From: Azospirillum sp. 51_20
GTDB lineage: Bacteria > Pseudomonadota > Alphaproteobacteria > RF32 > CAG-239
Assembly: GCA_001917175.1 (NCBI GenBank)
Contig: MNTV01000022.1
Location: 5,527 to 69,526, forward strand
Reading direction: 5' to 3'
Length of the DNA: 64,000 bases
Shown here: in pieces, positions 25,742-34,876 of the stretch
Position numbering within the stretch: the stretch's first letter is position 1
How the letters are laid out: every line of letters begins with the position of its first letter
Translations under genes and position numbers: made by a program
Notes under the pieces: model-generated
Seen by the model: only the letters and a program-made list of their open reading frames with translations
What the model was told of the DNA's origin: nothing
The model's database searches: none

Positions 25742-26267
25742 CGGCCGCCACCCTTTCAATAATCAGATTATGGTTGGTATAAACGTCAATATCGCCGGCA
25801 ATGTTCAGCGCTTTTCGGGCAATGTCTTCCGCCGACAGGCCTTCCACGTCGTAAAGGGCTTTGGCCGCAGCCATCGCATAGTTGCCGCCCGAACCGATGC
25901 CGATGATGCCGTCGTCGGGTTCCATGACCTCACCGGTACCGGAAATAACCAGCGACACGTCTTTGTCGGCCACGATCATAAACGCCTGCAGCTGGCGCAG
26001 ATACTTGTCCATCCGCCAGTCCTTGGCCAGTTCGACCGCCGCCCGCTTCAGCTGCCAGGCATATTTTTCCAGCTTGCCTTCCAGCCGTTCGATCAGAGTG
26101 ATGCCGTCGGCCGCGGCGCCGGCAAAACCGGCAATGATCTTGCCGTTGCCGATCCGCCGCACCTTAACCGATTTGGATTTGAAAATCACGGTTTCCCCGA
26201 GCGTTGCCTGACCGTCACCGGCAATGACAACCTCGGAACCTTTGCGCACGCATAAAATAGTGGTCAT
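25734..26267 (-). CDS. hslV: HslV, peptidase subunit of the HslUV protease
   Basis: 177 residues. The proteasome-like catalytic threonine follows the initiator Met (MTTILCVRKG), with GDGQATLG, K residues at KSKSVKVRRI and IGSGGNYAMAAAKALYD as in the family. Forms a double hexameric core with HslU. First gene of the hslV-hslU-hemW operon; murI upstream is separated by 92 nt. Confidence 0.97.
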   Translation of the reverse strand: MTTILCVRKGSEVVIAGDGQATLGETVIFKSKSVKVRRIGNGKIIAGFAGAAADGITLIERLEGKLEKYAWQLKRAAVELAKDWRMDKYLRQLQAFMIVADKDVSLVISGTGEVMEPDDGIIGIGSGGNYAMAAAKALYDVEGLSAEDIARKALNIAGDIDVYTNHNLIIERVAADE

Positions 26268-26359
26268 GAAAATTCCTTAAAATGATTAAATCTTCTGAAT
26301 TCATATGTAGGTAAAAAAAAGCGCGATTGCAAGAGCCGGCCCGGCCGCATGCCCCTCTT

Positions 26360-27148
26360 TCATCCGTTGGCGGCCTTTTCGACCGGAATATCGGGAAATA
26401 GAAGCGCCGCCACCTTCTGCGCATGACGATTCAGGCTGCTGACTTCAAAACGGTACGTCCCGCCGCGGGTAAGAAGGCTTTCGATTTCCGGATGCCGGGT
26501 CAGATAATTTTCCAGCTTGGCCGCCATCAGTTCATCCTGAGAGACCACCTTTACCCCGGGCAGCGCCGCACGGAAAAAAGTTTTGGCCAGCGGATAATGG
26601 GTACAGCCGAGAATCAGGCTGTCGCAGTTTGCAAATCCCGGCGCACAGGCGCGGACGACAGCTTCCGCCCGGGAAAAATCGTTATCCTCAATCGCCGGCA
26701 CCAGTCCGGGCACGGCAATTTCCGTCACCGCAAGCCCCGGATTCAGCTTATGCAACTCGGTCTGATAAATATGCGAACGGACGGTGGCCGTGGTTGCCGC
26801 CACTCCGACGCGGCGGGCGCCGTTTTCGATTGCAACTTCAACCGTCGGAATCACCACCCCCAGCACCTTGACGTCCGGCGCCTCAAGCGGCAGGAAACGC
26901 TGCTGCACATAGCGCAGGGCTATCGAAGTGGCGGTGTTGCAGGCAATGATGATGATTTTGCAGTCGCGGGCAATCAGCCGGCGCATGGCGGCAAGCGTAT
27001 AGGACAAAATCCGGCCGGATGTTTTTTCCCCGTAGGGCAGATGGCGGGAATCGCCGTAATACAAATAGTCGTACTGCGGCATGCTTTCGATAAACGCCTT
27101 AGTTATCACCAGCCCTCCGAGGCCGGAATCAAACACCCCTATTTTCAT
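26360..27148 (-). CDS. murI: Glutamate racemase
   Basis: 262 residues from ATG at 27148 (MKIGVFDSGLGG); an upstream in-frame start at 27202 would add 18 residues with no family match. It makes D-glutamate for peptidoglycan. Both catalytic cysteines are present (IIACNTATS and LGCTHYP), and YYGDSRHLPYG is the substrate-site motif. Stands alone upstream of hslV. Confidence 0.95.
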   Translation of the reverse strand: MKIGVFDSGLGGLVITKAFIESMPQYDYLYYGDSRHLPYGEKTSGRILSYTLAAMRRLIARDCKIIIIACNTATSIALRYVQQRFLPLEAPDVKVLGVVIPTVEVAIENGARRVGVAATTATVRSHIYQTELHKLNPGLAVTEIAVPGLVPAIEDNDFSRAEAVVRACAPGFANCDSLILGCTHYPLAKTFFRAALPGVKVVSQDELMAAKLENYLTRHPEIESLLTRGGTYRFEVSSLNRHAQKVAALLFPDIPVEKAANG

Positions 27149-27242
27149 CTTCAAAGCCTTTGTTTTCAATGCGAGCGGAAGGGAGTTTAGACGCCCGGAC
27201 AATTTTAGTCCACCATTTTTTTCAAGTTTTTCGTTTTGGCTA

Positions 27243-27271
27243 TTGCAACCTGAATAAAACTACTATATAAT
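27243..27271 (+). promoter_or_regulatory. Strong sigma-70-like promoter for a candidate small RNA
   Basis: TTGCAA (27243-27248), exactly 17-nt spacer, perfect TATAAT (27266-27271). No coding frame follows before the terminator at 27337-27365. Confidence 0.65.
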
Positions 27272-27277
27272 TTATAT

Positions 27278-27366
27278 TAAATTTTCTGCCATTCAAATAG
27301 TCTTGACCCCCAATCAACTACCGGCGGAAAGTTTGGCGCTCTGTCCTTGCGGCAGAGCGTTTTTTC
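27278..27366 (+). ncRNA. Candidate ~90-nt small RNA
   Basis: Expected start about 27278 from the promoter at 27243-27271. It ends in the hairpin CGCTCTG/CAGAGCG (27337-27343 with 27353-27359) plus T6. The body has a C-rich single-stranded run (GACCCCCAATCAACTACCGG). The hairpin has no T-run on the - strand, so it is not the terminator of the antiporter gene that ends at 27365. Lies between murI (-) and that gene. Confidence 0.55.
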
Positions 27367-28549
27367 ATTTCCGGTAAAGATCCAGCCGGGCAGCCAGCCA
27401 GGGAAGCGTTTTGCCCTGCAAAAGCACCGAACCGATGACAAGAAAGAAAATCAGGTTGAACAGATACTGGGAATCGGGAAAACCGATCATCAGCGGATAG
27501 GTGGCAAGAATGATCGGCACCGCCCCTTTCAGCCCCGCCCAGCCGACAAACAGCTTTTCCTTCCACCCGAAGCGGCTGCGCCACAGACAGATGAAAACCG
27601 CCGCCGGCCGGGAAAAGAAAATGAGGAAAAAGGCGGCCAGCAGCCCCATCGGCATCACCGACGGCAGTTCGCGGGGGTTAACCAGCAGCCCCAGCAGCAA
27701 AAACATTCCCACCTGGGCGATCCAGGCCAGAGAATCGTGAAAGCGGATCAGATTGCGGCGGTACGTAAACGGCCGGTTGCCGATAATAATGCCGGCAACA
27801 TATACGGCAAGAAAACCGCTGCCGCCCAAAAGCTGGGCAACACCGAACGTCAGCAGAACGAAACCTACGCCGAACACCGTATAAAGCCCGAAATAACAAA
27901 TGCAGATTTTTTTCAACAGAACTCCCGCCAGCCATCCCAGTCCGCAGCCGGCGGCAAAGCCGACAACAAGTTGGAGAACAAACATTTTGGCCAGACCGGC
28001 AGCGGCAAAATCGGAGTTTTGCAGCCAAGCCAGCGCCCCCAAAGAAAGTAAAACCGCCATCGGATCGTTGCCGGCGGATTCGAACTCCAGCAGCGGCCGC
28101 AGATTGTCGCGCAATTCGGCTTTCTGAGTACGCATGATCATGAACACCGCCGGCGCGTCGGTCGAAGAAACGATCACGCCGAGCAAAAGCGCAACCGGCA
28201 GTTCCAGCCGCAAAACATAATAAGCGGGCAAAAACAGAAACAAAGCCGTCAGCACCACGCCGAGCGTCGCCAACAGGCTGCCGCCGGCCAGCACCGGGCG
28301 GACGTCGCGCCAACGGGTATCCAGTCCGCCGGCAAACAAAATAAACGCCAGAGCGACGGTGCCGATGTAATTGGTCATTCTGGCGTCGTAAAACTGAATG
28401 CGGACAATGCCGTCACTGCCGGCCAGCATGCCGATGCCGATAAAGATCAACAGTCCGGGGATTCCGAGAAAAACGGAAATCCGGTTGGCAAAAACGCTGA
28501 CCAGCAGCAGTGCGCCGGCAACGGCCATCAGGGTTTCTATTTGTATCAT
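27365..28549 (-). CDS. CPA1-type cation/proton antiporter (NhaP/CvrA-like)
   Basis: 394 residues from ATG at 28549, chosen for the GGAG 7 nt upstream; the frame extends to 28597 without support. About 12 membrane helices; GSDGI, FILFAGGLDTRW, SSTDAPAVF (core aspartate) and ESAGNDPMAV (ND motif) are typical of the K+/H+ and Na+/H+ antiporters. It ends soon after the last helix (LYRK), so the C-terminal regulatory domains of longer NhaP2-type members are absent. Ion specificity cannot be told from sequence. Confidence 0.87.
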   Translation of the reverse strand: MIQIETLMAVAGALLLVSVFANRISVFLGIPGLLIFIGIGMLAGSDGIVRIQFYDARMTNYIGTVALAFILFAGGLDTRWRDVRPVLAGGSLLATLGVVLTALFLFLPAYYVLRLELPVALLLGVIVSSTDAPAVFMIMRTQKAELRDNLRPLLEFESAGNDPMAVLLSLGALAWLQNSDFAAAGLAKMFVLQLVVGFAAGCGLGWLAGVLLKKICICYFGLYTVFGVGFVLLTFGVAQLLGGSGFLAVYVAGIIIGNRPFTYRRNLIRFHDSLAWIAQVGMFLLLGLLVNPRELPSVMPMGLLAAFFLIFFSRPAAVFICLWRSRFGWKEKLFVGWAGLKGAVPIILATYPLMIGFPDSQYLFNLIFFLVIGSVLLQGKTLPWLAARLDLYRK

Positions 28550-28751
28550 CGCCTCTCCGCTTAAAATTCCGGTAAAAATATAGGCATGATCAAACAATTT
28601 GCAACTGCCCCGACAACAGCGAAACAGATATCCTCCGGCAAACCGGAATTAACAGCTATAAACCTTAGGTTTGACCATACTTTTCGACACAGGGCGGCAC
28701 TGTTCCAAAACTAAAGCATCCAGCCCCGGATAAACTCGGGGTTTTCTGTAA

Positions 28752-28784
28752 AGCAAATAAAAAACGCCCGGAAAAATCCCGGGC
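28752..28784 (-). terminator. Terminator of the 1473-residue protein gene
   Basis: GCCCGG/CCGGGC stem (28766-28771 with 28779-28784), then T-rich on the - strand, about 28 nt past the stop. Confidence 0.85.
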
Positions 28785-28811
28785 ATTTTGAAGCTTCAGA
28801 CAACCGCAGGA

Positions 28812-31800
28812 TTAACAGCCGTATTCGCGGCCGCGTTTGACGAAGGCTCGGGGCTGGCCTTCATAGGCGTCTTTTTTGACAATTTCCCCGCCGTTGTCAC
28901 GAACCAACCCGACTCTTTCCAAGGTTTGGTTATGTTTTTGCATAAAGCTGTTTTCGGCATCGGTCAACTCCCGGTTTCCGGATTCCTGCTGCAAGTAGTC
29001 ATAGATAACCTCACCTTTCGTAATATCCCGCGCCATATTAAGACTTTCTCCCGATTCTTTAGGAGTTGGATTATCGTATTGCGAACGAATGGCTTGCAGC
29101 ACATTTTTATCAACGGCAACCGTCGCATTGTTTGCATATCGTACTCCGCCGTCATCAGTCAGAGTATAAGCGATCTTTATCCCTTTGCCTTCAAGCTGAG
29201 TATAACCGTTTACTTCGGAGGCATGCAGCAGGCCGTCAGTGTTGACGCTTTCGTTTTCCCTTTCTCGTTCTTGCTTTTCCGTCTGACCGATTTCCGTATT
29301 TTCCCCGCCGTTTTGTCCGTCATTTCCGTTTTCATTCAGCTGATAAACGCGGCGGCTGCCTCCCTGATTGTCTCTGTTCACTTCTTCCTGTCGCAAGTCT
29401 GTCGTCTGCGAAGAAACGTGCTCCGGTTCATAAACCAGGCGGCCGTTTTCGCGTGACAAACCGATGCCTTCCAGATCATGTTCGTACTTCTGCCGCCATT
29501 TCATGTCCAGCTCGCTCAGTTCTTCGCCGTTTGCCAGACGATGTTCCATATCCTGATAAACGGCTTCGTTCAAAGCGATCGTTCTGGCCAGATTTTCGCA
29601 TTTGACCATAATACCGGAAGCATTCGGATTGTCGCGGTTTTCCGCTCCGAAATTGTCCGCCGTCAGACGGCCGCCCAAGGCCGTATAGCTGCTGCCGCTG
29701 CCGTCAACCGTATTCTGAAAAGCAGCAACCAGTTCGCGATCAACCGCAATCTGCGAAGGATCACCCATCCGGAAACGCAATTGCGGATTTTCGCCGTTGG
29801 CGTCTGCTTCCAGCCAGTATCTGCCGCGGAAGGTAGAGCTGCGAACCTTGTCGGTGTGGGTCTGCACTTCCTTTTCTTCGCCGCTTTCGCCTTCGTTGGT
29901 CAGATTGCGCGATTCTTCCAACCCCTCGGTTTCCCGGCCGGTTTGTTTTTCGTTTCCGGCCAGCACCTTGCGAAGCACTTCCTGAGCGTTGTCAACTTCA
30001 CGGGTAGTCGTTTTGTCTCCGTCGATTTCGGTAACCAGCGTATACGGGCGGCCGTCGTCGCCGAGCTGGGTTTTAATCACCGTCGAACGGTCTTCGCCGT
30101 CATGTATCGCATATTGCGCGACAACCTGCATATCGTTTTCGTCATACCCGAAGAAAACGTCTACCTTTTTGCCGCTGATTTCGCCGCTGCCCAGCATCTC
30201 ATACCCTTTACCGCTTTCAAAATCGTGGCGCGTCAGGGCAATGCCGCTCAGTTGTTCCGTCTGCTCCCGATCGTTTAAAACCGTTTCCGTATTTTCGCCT
30301 TCGTTGCCGTTTTCCGTTCTTTTTCCCTCGTTGCCGTTTTCCGTCCTCTGCTGCAGATCGGGATGACTTTCCTTATAACTCTCCAAAAACTTCAGCGCAC
30401 CGGCGTCAAGCTGTTCGCCGTTTGCCTGCCGAGTCAGCAGATCCTGATAAGCCCGGGCGTCCATCTGATCCGGATTCAGACCGTTCAAATCCTGCAAACT
30501 TTCGGCACTGTATATGATATTGCCGTCCTTGTCGAAAGAGTAAAAACGGATATCACTCCCCCGTTCCTGTCCGCCGCCGTTGTTTTCTTCGTCAGTATGT
30601 TGTTTTTCCTTTTGTCCGTCTTCTTTGTTTTCGCCGTCACCGCCGGTATTCCGGGTTTGCACTTCCTCTTTTACCTCGCCGTCCGAACCGTACAGCTGTT
30701 CGGACAACTCGGCATTCATTTTGCCGTTTTCGAAATTGGCGTCGGCAAACCGGGAAAGGCTCTCCAACTGAGCCGGGGTAAACTTCCCTTCCGCCATCAT
30801 TTCTTTCAGCTGCGCCGAAGAAATGACGCCGCTCTTATACAAATCCCCTTCTCCCTCCATGGTAAAGGTGCCTTTGGTAACGTCGTCGACCGCCGGATTG
30901 TCGTTGCCTTCGAGAATGATCGAAGCCGCCCGCGGATATTGTTCAAACAGGGCGTTCAGGTTTGTTTTCTGCACATCGTTCAATTTGACCGCCGTTTCCC
31001 GCGGTTCGACCAAAACCTGATCGCCGTCGTTACGAACGTCGCTTTCGTGCTCTCCGAGCGCATAAGGCACTTGTACATCCGCGCTGTCCGCCGCGTTGAC
31101 AAAATCCGGACGCGTCCAGTCTTGCTGAAAATTAAGAACGGGGGCTTCTTTCACACGCAGCGCATCAGGGTGCTGCACATTCTGCAGCGTATCCGCCTGC
31201 AACTCCGTTTGCAGGGAATCCGCGCGCGCCGCCGCATTCAGCACCGTACTGTCCGCAACGGCCGCATCTGCCTGCACCTCCTGACTGCCATAACCCATAA
31301 ACCCCTGGAAACGTGTCCACAAAGACGGACTTTCCGTAACCGGCGCCGCCGTTTGCACATCGGCAAGCGTTTGCGTGTTATCCGCCGTCGTCCGGGCATT
31401 TTCGCCCGGCGCATAATCAATTGTCGTCCCGGTTCCGTCATAACCGGCAGCCACACTGCTGACGCCGCCGGCCAGCATCCAGGCGCCGGCGGCTTCCGCC
31501 ACCAGACCGCCGGCGTTGGAGTAAAGCTCTTTCCAGGCTTCTTTGTCACGGCCTTTTTTGCTCCACAGGGTTTTAACCGCATGACCGGTTCCCTGCGCTT
31601 TGGCCTTTACTCCCTGCCAGTAGCTTTTGCTGACCATGTTTTTAACCGCCATGCCAAGGGCATAACCCTGGCCGACAACCGGCAGCGAACGGACAAAAAT
31701 AACCGAATGGGCCATCATCGCCTTGCGGGTGGTTTTGTCTTTTAACGCCTGTCCGACGGAAACTTTGTTAAGCGCACGGTTCAAGGCTCTGACCCGGTTG

Positions 31801-33233
31801 TATTCCGCCTCGCTGACGGCGCGGGCACCGGCTTTTTCAGCATATTCGGCATAATTCTGGGTACGGCGGATGTCGGTATATTTGACCAGATTGTCAAACA
31901 TTTCTTTGCTGACGGCGCGATCGCCGGCCTTTTTGGCATATTCCTCATAAGGCATGCCGGCCGCCTGACGCAGACTTTCAAACTCTTCGCGGGTAAACGC
32001 CGCCTTTTTCTGGAATTTTTTCAACTGCCGGAATTCTTCTTCGCTGACCCGGTTTTCCTCCACTTTGTGTTTTTCACAATAAGCCTCGTAGGTGTCATAG
32101 GCCTTGACCTGATTATAGCCGTTGGCGTCAACCTTGCTTTCCGGGTTCTGTTCTTTCCAGCGTTTCAAGCCCAGTTCGGCCACGTCGTTTTTGTAAACTT
32201 CGCGGAACGCCGCATAATCTTTAAAACCCTGAAAATCGTTGTAAAGGGCACGGGCGGAAAGAACCGAACGGTAACCCATGTATATCGGGTTGCCGGCGGC
32301 AACATAGTTGACGGCCAGACCGAACAAGGGATTTTTCTGTTCAAATTTCTGGATGCGGTCCATAACCTTGCCGAAATTATGCATGCCGCGGCTGAATTTG
32401 CTGCGTTTTTCCATAAAATCGGAAATCGGCCGAATGTTGGCCTGCGTCGTCGAAGCCAACGCCATCTTTTGCGTGGCCTCGCTCGGATTGATGGACAGCA
32501 TTTTGAAGATTTCTTTTTCGCTTTTGCCGGCGCGGACGGCTTCGTCTATTTTGAAAATACGGCTGAGGTGCGTTTCCGCCTTAATCGAATTATATTTGTC
32601 GCCGACCGACAGCGCATAGAGAGAATTGTAATATTCCACCTTGATGCGGGCGCTTTCTTCGGCGCGGGCGCTGCTCAGGTTTTCCAGGGTAATATCTTCG
32701 TTTGATGACGCCAGACGGCGGCAGGCGCTCAAGTTCAGCGTTTCTTCAAGCGACTTGTTTTCGGAATTGTCAAATTCAAAGGCGCTGCCCTGCCAGGCGG
32801 GACTTTCCCGATAAGCTTTTCCTTCTTCGCCGTTCAGCAGATCGTAGGCTTTGTCGAAACGGGCGGCTTCGACTTCCGGTACGGGAGCGTAAAACTCTTC
32901 CCAGCGGAAAGGATCGGAAACGGCAGCCAACGTTTCCGAAGAAGCGGCCGCTTCTTCGCTGCCGGAGGCAGCGACGTCGTCATCGGCCACGGCGCCGTCT
33001 TCTTCAGAACCGGCACCGGCAATCTCTTCGTCAACAGCATTGTCAAGCGCCGTGACGGCATCCTTTCTTTCACTGTAACGGGCAGAATACCTGCTCACGA
33101 AAGCCTCGTCCTTACTCAACTCCGCCAAAGATTTTCCCGTTCTTTGCGCATATGCCTCCATTTCTTGATAAAGCTCGGGCATATTCTCTTTTATTTCTTC
33201 CAAAAGGCTGCTGAAATCCGCATTTTCTGCCAT
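28812..33233 (-). CDS. Very large repeat-bearing protein of unknown function
   Basis: 1473 residues, no signal peptide. Order: an acidic low-complexity start (about 55-110); a helical part to about 520 with three related segments built on YxEYxxKAGxRAVS (around 375-480); a stretch with two hydrophobic segments (about 500-530 and 570-600); Gln/Asn/Asp/Glu-rich linkers; then a C-terminal half with a repeated module. The element 'Y..L..R.ANGE.L' plus a helix ending 'LE.IGL' recurs at about 930, 1222 and 1409, the last two preceded by a beta-rich 'VAVD..VL.A' block. Linkers are rich in ENGNEG-type strings. I do not recognise the family; a secreted or cell-envelope effector is one guess. It has no partner gene and ends at its own terminator. 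Confidence 0.75.
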   Translation of the reverse strand: MAENADFSSLLEEIKENMPELYQEMEAYAQRTGKSLAELSKDEAFVSRYSARYSERKDAVTALDNAVDEEIAGAGSEEDGAVADDDVAASGSEEAAASSETLAAVSDPFRWEEFYAPVPEVEAARFDKAYDLLNGEEGKAYRESPAWQGSAFEFDNSENKSLEETLNLSACRRLASSNEDITLENLSSARAEESARIKVEYYNSLYALSVGDKYNSIKAETHLSRIFKIDEAVRAGKSEKEIFKMLSINPSEATQKMALASTTQANIRPISDFMEKRSKFSRGMHNFGKVMDRIQKFEQKNPLFGLAVNYVAAGNPIYMGYRSVLSARALYNDFQGFKDYAAFREVYKNDVAELGLKRWKEQNPESKVDANGYNQVKAYDTYEAYCEKHKVEENRVSEEEFRQLKKFQKKAAFTREEFESLRQAAGMPYEEYAKKAGDRAVSKEMFDNLVKYTDIRRTQNYAEYAEKAGARAVSEAEYNRVRALNRALNKVSVGQALKDKTTRKAMMAHSVIFVRSLPVVGQGYALGMAVKNMVSKSYWQGVKAKAQGTGHAVKTLWSKKGRDKEAWKELYSNAGGLVAEAAGAWMLAGGVSSVAAGYDGTGTTIDYAPGENARTTADNTQTLADVQTAAPVTESPSLWTRFQGFMGYGSQEVQADAAVADSTVLNAAARADSLQTELQADTLQNVQHPDALRVKEAPVLNFQQDWTRPDFVNAADSADVQVPYALGEHESDVRNDGDQVLVEPRETAVKLNDVQKTNLNALFEQYPRAASIILEGNDNPAVDDVTKGTFTMEGEGDLYKSGVISSAQLKEMMAEGKFTPAQLESLSRFADANFENGKMNAELSEQLYGSDGEVKEEVQTRNTGGDGENKEDGQKEKQHTDEENNGGGQERGSDIRFYSFDKDGNIIYSAESLQDLNGLNPDQMDARAYQDLLTRQANGEQLDAGALKFLESYKESHPDLQQRTENGNEGKRTENGNEGENTETVLNDREQTEQLSGIALTRHDFESGKGYEMLGSGEISGKKVDVFFGYDENDMQVVAQYAIHDGEDRSTVIKTQLGDDGRPYTLVTEIDGDKTTTREVDNAQEVLRKVLAGNEKQTGRETEGLEESRNLTNEGESGEEKEVQTHTDKVRSSTFRGRYWLEADANGENPQLRFRMGDPSQIAVDRELVAAFQNTVDGSGSSYTALGGRLTADNFGAENRDNPNASGIMVKCENLARTIALNEAVYQDMEHRLANGEELSELDMKWRQKYEHDLEGIGLSRENGRLVYEPEHVSSQTTDLRQEEVNRDNQGGSRRVYQLNENGNDGQNGGENTEIGQTEKQERERENESVNTDGLLHASEVNGYTQLEGKGIKIAYTLTDDGGVRYANNATVAVDKNVLQAIRSQYDNPTPKESGESLNMARDITKGEVIYDYLQQESGNRELTDAENSFMQKHNQTLERVGLVRDNGGEIVKKDAYEGQPRAFVKRGREYGC

Positions 33234-33410
33234 AATAAGTCTCCGTCAAAATAAAGCCGTATTCGGTTTTAATAATACATTAAAGTTTAAATTTAGTCAA
33301 CGCGTTTTGTCACAAAAGACGTTTTTTGTCAAAAAAATGACCGCTGGACATCCGGGGGTTTTGAGCTATATTATTTTCGGTTTATCTGAATTAACGAAGG
33401 AGTATCCGTT

Positions 33411-34394
33411 ATGCAAAAAATCATTCCCGCTCGTCTGCGTCCGGGCGACGAAATTAGGGTTATCGCCCCCGCGTCGGGCATCAAAATCATCGGCCGCGAG
33501 TGCCGGGAAATCGCCCGCCGGCGGTTTGAGGAAATGGGGCTTGCCGTTTCTTACGGCACCAACGCCGTCGACGAAAACTGGGACGCCGGCGGCTCAACAA
33601 CGGTCGAAAAAAGAACCGCCGACATTGCCGAAGCTTTCGCCGATCCGAAAGTCAAAGCGGTATTCACCATGATCGGCGGCAACAACTCCAACCAGCTGCT
33701 TGACTTCGTCGACTATCGGCTGATTGCCGAAAACCCGAAAATCTTCTGCGGTTTTTCCGACATTACCGCGCTTTTAAACGCCGTTTACGCCAAAACCGGA
33801 CTCGTCACCTTTTCCGGCCCGCACTTCAGTTCGCTCGGGATGCTTAAAGGCATAGACTACACTTTGCAAAATATGAAAAAAATGCTGTTTGAAGACGGCG
33901 CGGGCGAAATTCGTCCGTCCGCCGAATGGAGCGACGATCTGTGGTTTATCGACCAGGAAAACCGGCAGTTTATCGCCAACGAGGGCTGGTGGCAGCTGCA
34001 GCCGGGCAAGGCGGAAGGCACACTTGTCGGCGGCAACCTCGGCACTTTCATTCTGCTCAACGGCACTTCCTACCGGCCGGCCTTTGCCGCAGACACGGTT
34101 TTGTTCATTGAAGACACCGGCAATGCGGATATCGCCGATTTTACCCGCAATTTCCAATCGCTGCTGCAACAACCCGACTTTAAAAACGTCAAGGCGGTTT
34201 TAATCGGCCGTTTTCAGAAAAAATCCGCGGTCACCCGCGAACAGCTGGCGTTTATGATTGAGCGTTTCCGTCCTTATCTTGAGGGAAAGCCCGTCATTGC
34301 CAACATGGATTTCGGCCACTCGACTCCGCTTCTCACCATCCCCGTCGGCGGCACCGCAGTCATCGACGAAGGCAAGGTGCGGTTTTCCCTGTAG
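33411..34394 (+). CDS. S66-family LD-carboxypeptidase (MccF-like)
   Basis: 327 residues. Serine nucleophile S116 in CGFSDITA, E234 in LFIEDTG and H303 in MDFGHSTPL make the S66 triad. The family contains LdcA, which trims the terminal D-alanine of muropeptide tetrapeptides, and MccF, which cleaves microcin C. The length (327) and TMIGGNNSNQ look MccF-like, so either role is possible. GAAGGAG lies about 7 nt before the ATG. It is divergent from the 1473-residue gene and single. Confidence 0.85.
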   Translation: MQKIIPARLRPGDEIRVIAPASGIKIIGRECREIARRRFEEMGLAVSYGTNAVDENWDAGGSTTVEKRTADIAEAFADPKVKAVFTMIGGNNSNQLLDFVDYRLIAENPKIFCGFSDITALLNAVYAKTGLVTFSGPHFSSLGMLKGIDYTLQNMKKMLFEDGAGEIRPSAEWSDDLWFIDQENRQFIANEGWWQLQPGKAEGTLVGGNLGTFILLNGTSYRPAFAADTVLFIEDTGNADIADFTRNFQSLLQQPDFKNVKAVLIGRFQKKSAVTREQLAFMIERFRPYLEGKPVIANMDFGHSTPLLTIPVGGTAVIDEGKVRFSL

Positions 34395-34420
34395 CTTCGG
34401 AACATTTTTCCGCATCGGCA

Positions 34421-34457
34421 AAAGAGCCGGGACAAAACCCGGCCCTTTATTTTTTAC
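34421..34457. terminator. Bidirectional terminator
   Basis: GCCGGG (34426-34431) with CCCGGC (34438-34443), T-rich after on + and preceded by A-rich bases; shared by the S66 gene (+) and the 34454 gene (-). Confidence 0.75.
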
Positions 34458-34810
34458 CAATAATAGCGGTGATGGCGGTAACGGCGGTGGCGTCCGTGGC
34501 GGTAACCGCTGTTCCAGATGAGGGCGCCCGCCGCCGCGCCGGCGCCGACCGCCAGAACCGGGCTGCCGTAAAACCGGGGCGCGGGCAGGTGCCGGTGATA
34601 AAGCTCGTCTTCCCCGGCCTGCGGATTAACGATCACCCGGCTGACTGCCGGCGCATAAGTGACGACAGAAGGCGTATAAGTGACGTTGGCCGTAACATTG
34701 CCCGACGTCGTGGTCGTCGTGGTGGTGGTTGTGGTGGTTACAACCGTTTCCGCGCGGGCGGAAAACGCCGTCAACACACCGCAAAACAAAAATGCCGCAA
34801 AATTTTTCAT
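34454..34810 (-). CDS. Secreted small protein with polythreonine tract
   Basis: 118 residues from ATG at 34810 with GGGGA upstream. Signal peptide (MKNFAAFLFCGVLTAFSARA), then ETVVTT with eleven consecutive threonines, a Val/Thr/Tyr segment, a Gly/Ala-rich hydrophobic stretch (about 86-100) and a His/Arg/Tyr-rich tail (HGRHRRYRHHRYYW). The threonine tract comes from a GTG/GTC triplet run, so its length may vary. Periplasmic or outer-membrane location is likely; function unknown. Confidence 0.65.
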   Translation of the reverse strand: MKNFAAFLFCGVLTAFSARAETVVTTTTTTTTTTTSGNVTANVTYTPSVVTYAPAVSRVIVNPQAGEDELYHRHLPAPRFYGSPVLAVGAGAAAGALIWNSGYRHGRHRRYRHHRYYW

Positions 34811-34876
34811 GACAGTCCCCGAACGGTTAAACATGCAATTATTATAAACGGCTTCCGGGCAAAAAGCAACCTCCGA

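Noticed and set aside
28620..28745. Small RNA on the + strand ending in CCCCG/CGGGG plus T4
   Set aside because: The hairpin is plausible, but no promoter with acceptable -35 and -10 was found upstream; left out for lack of support.
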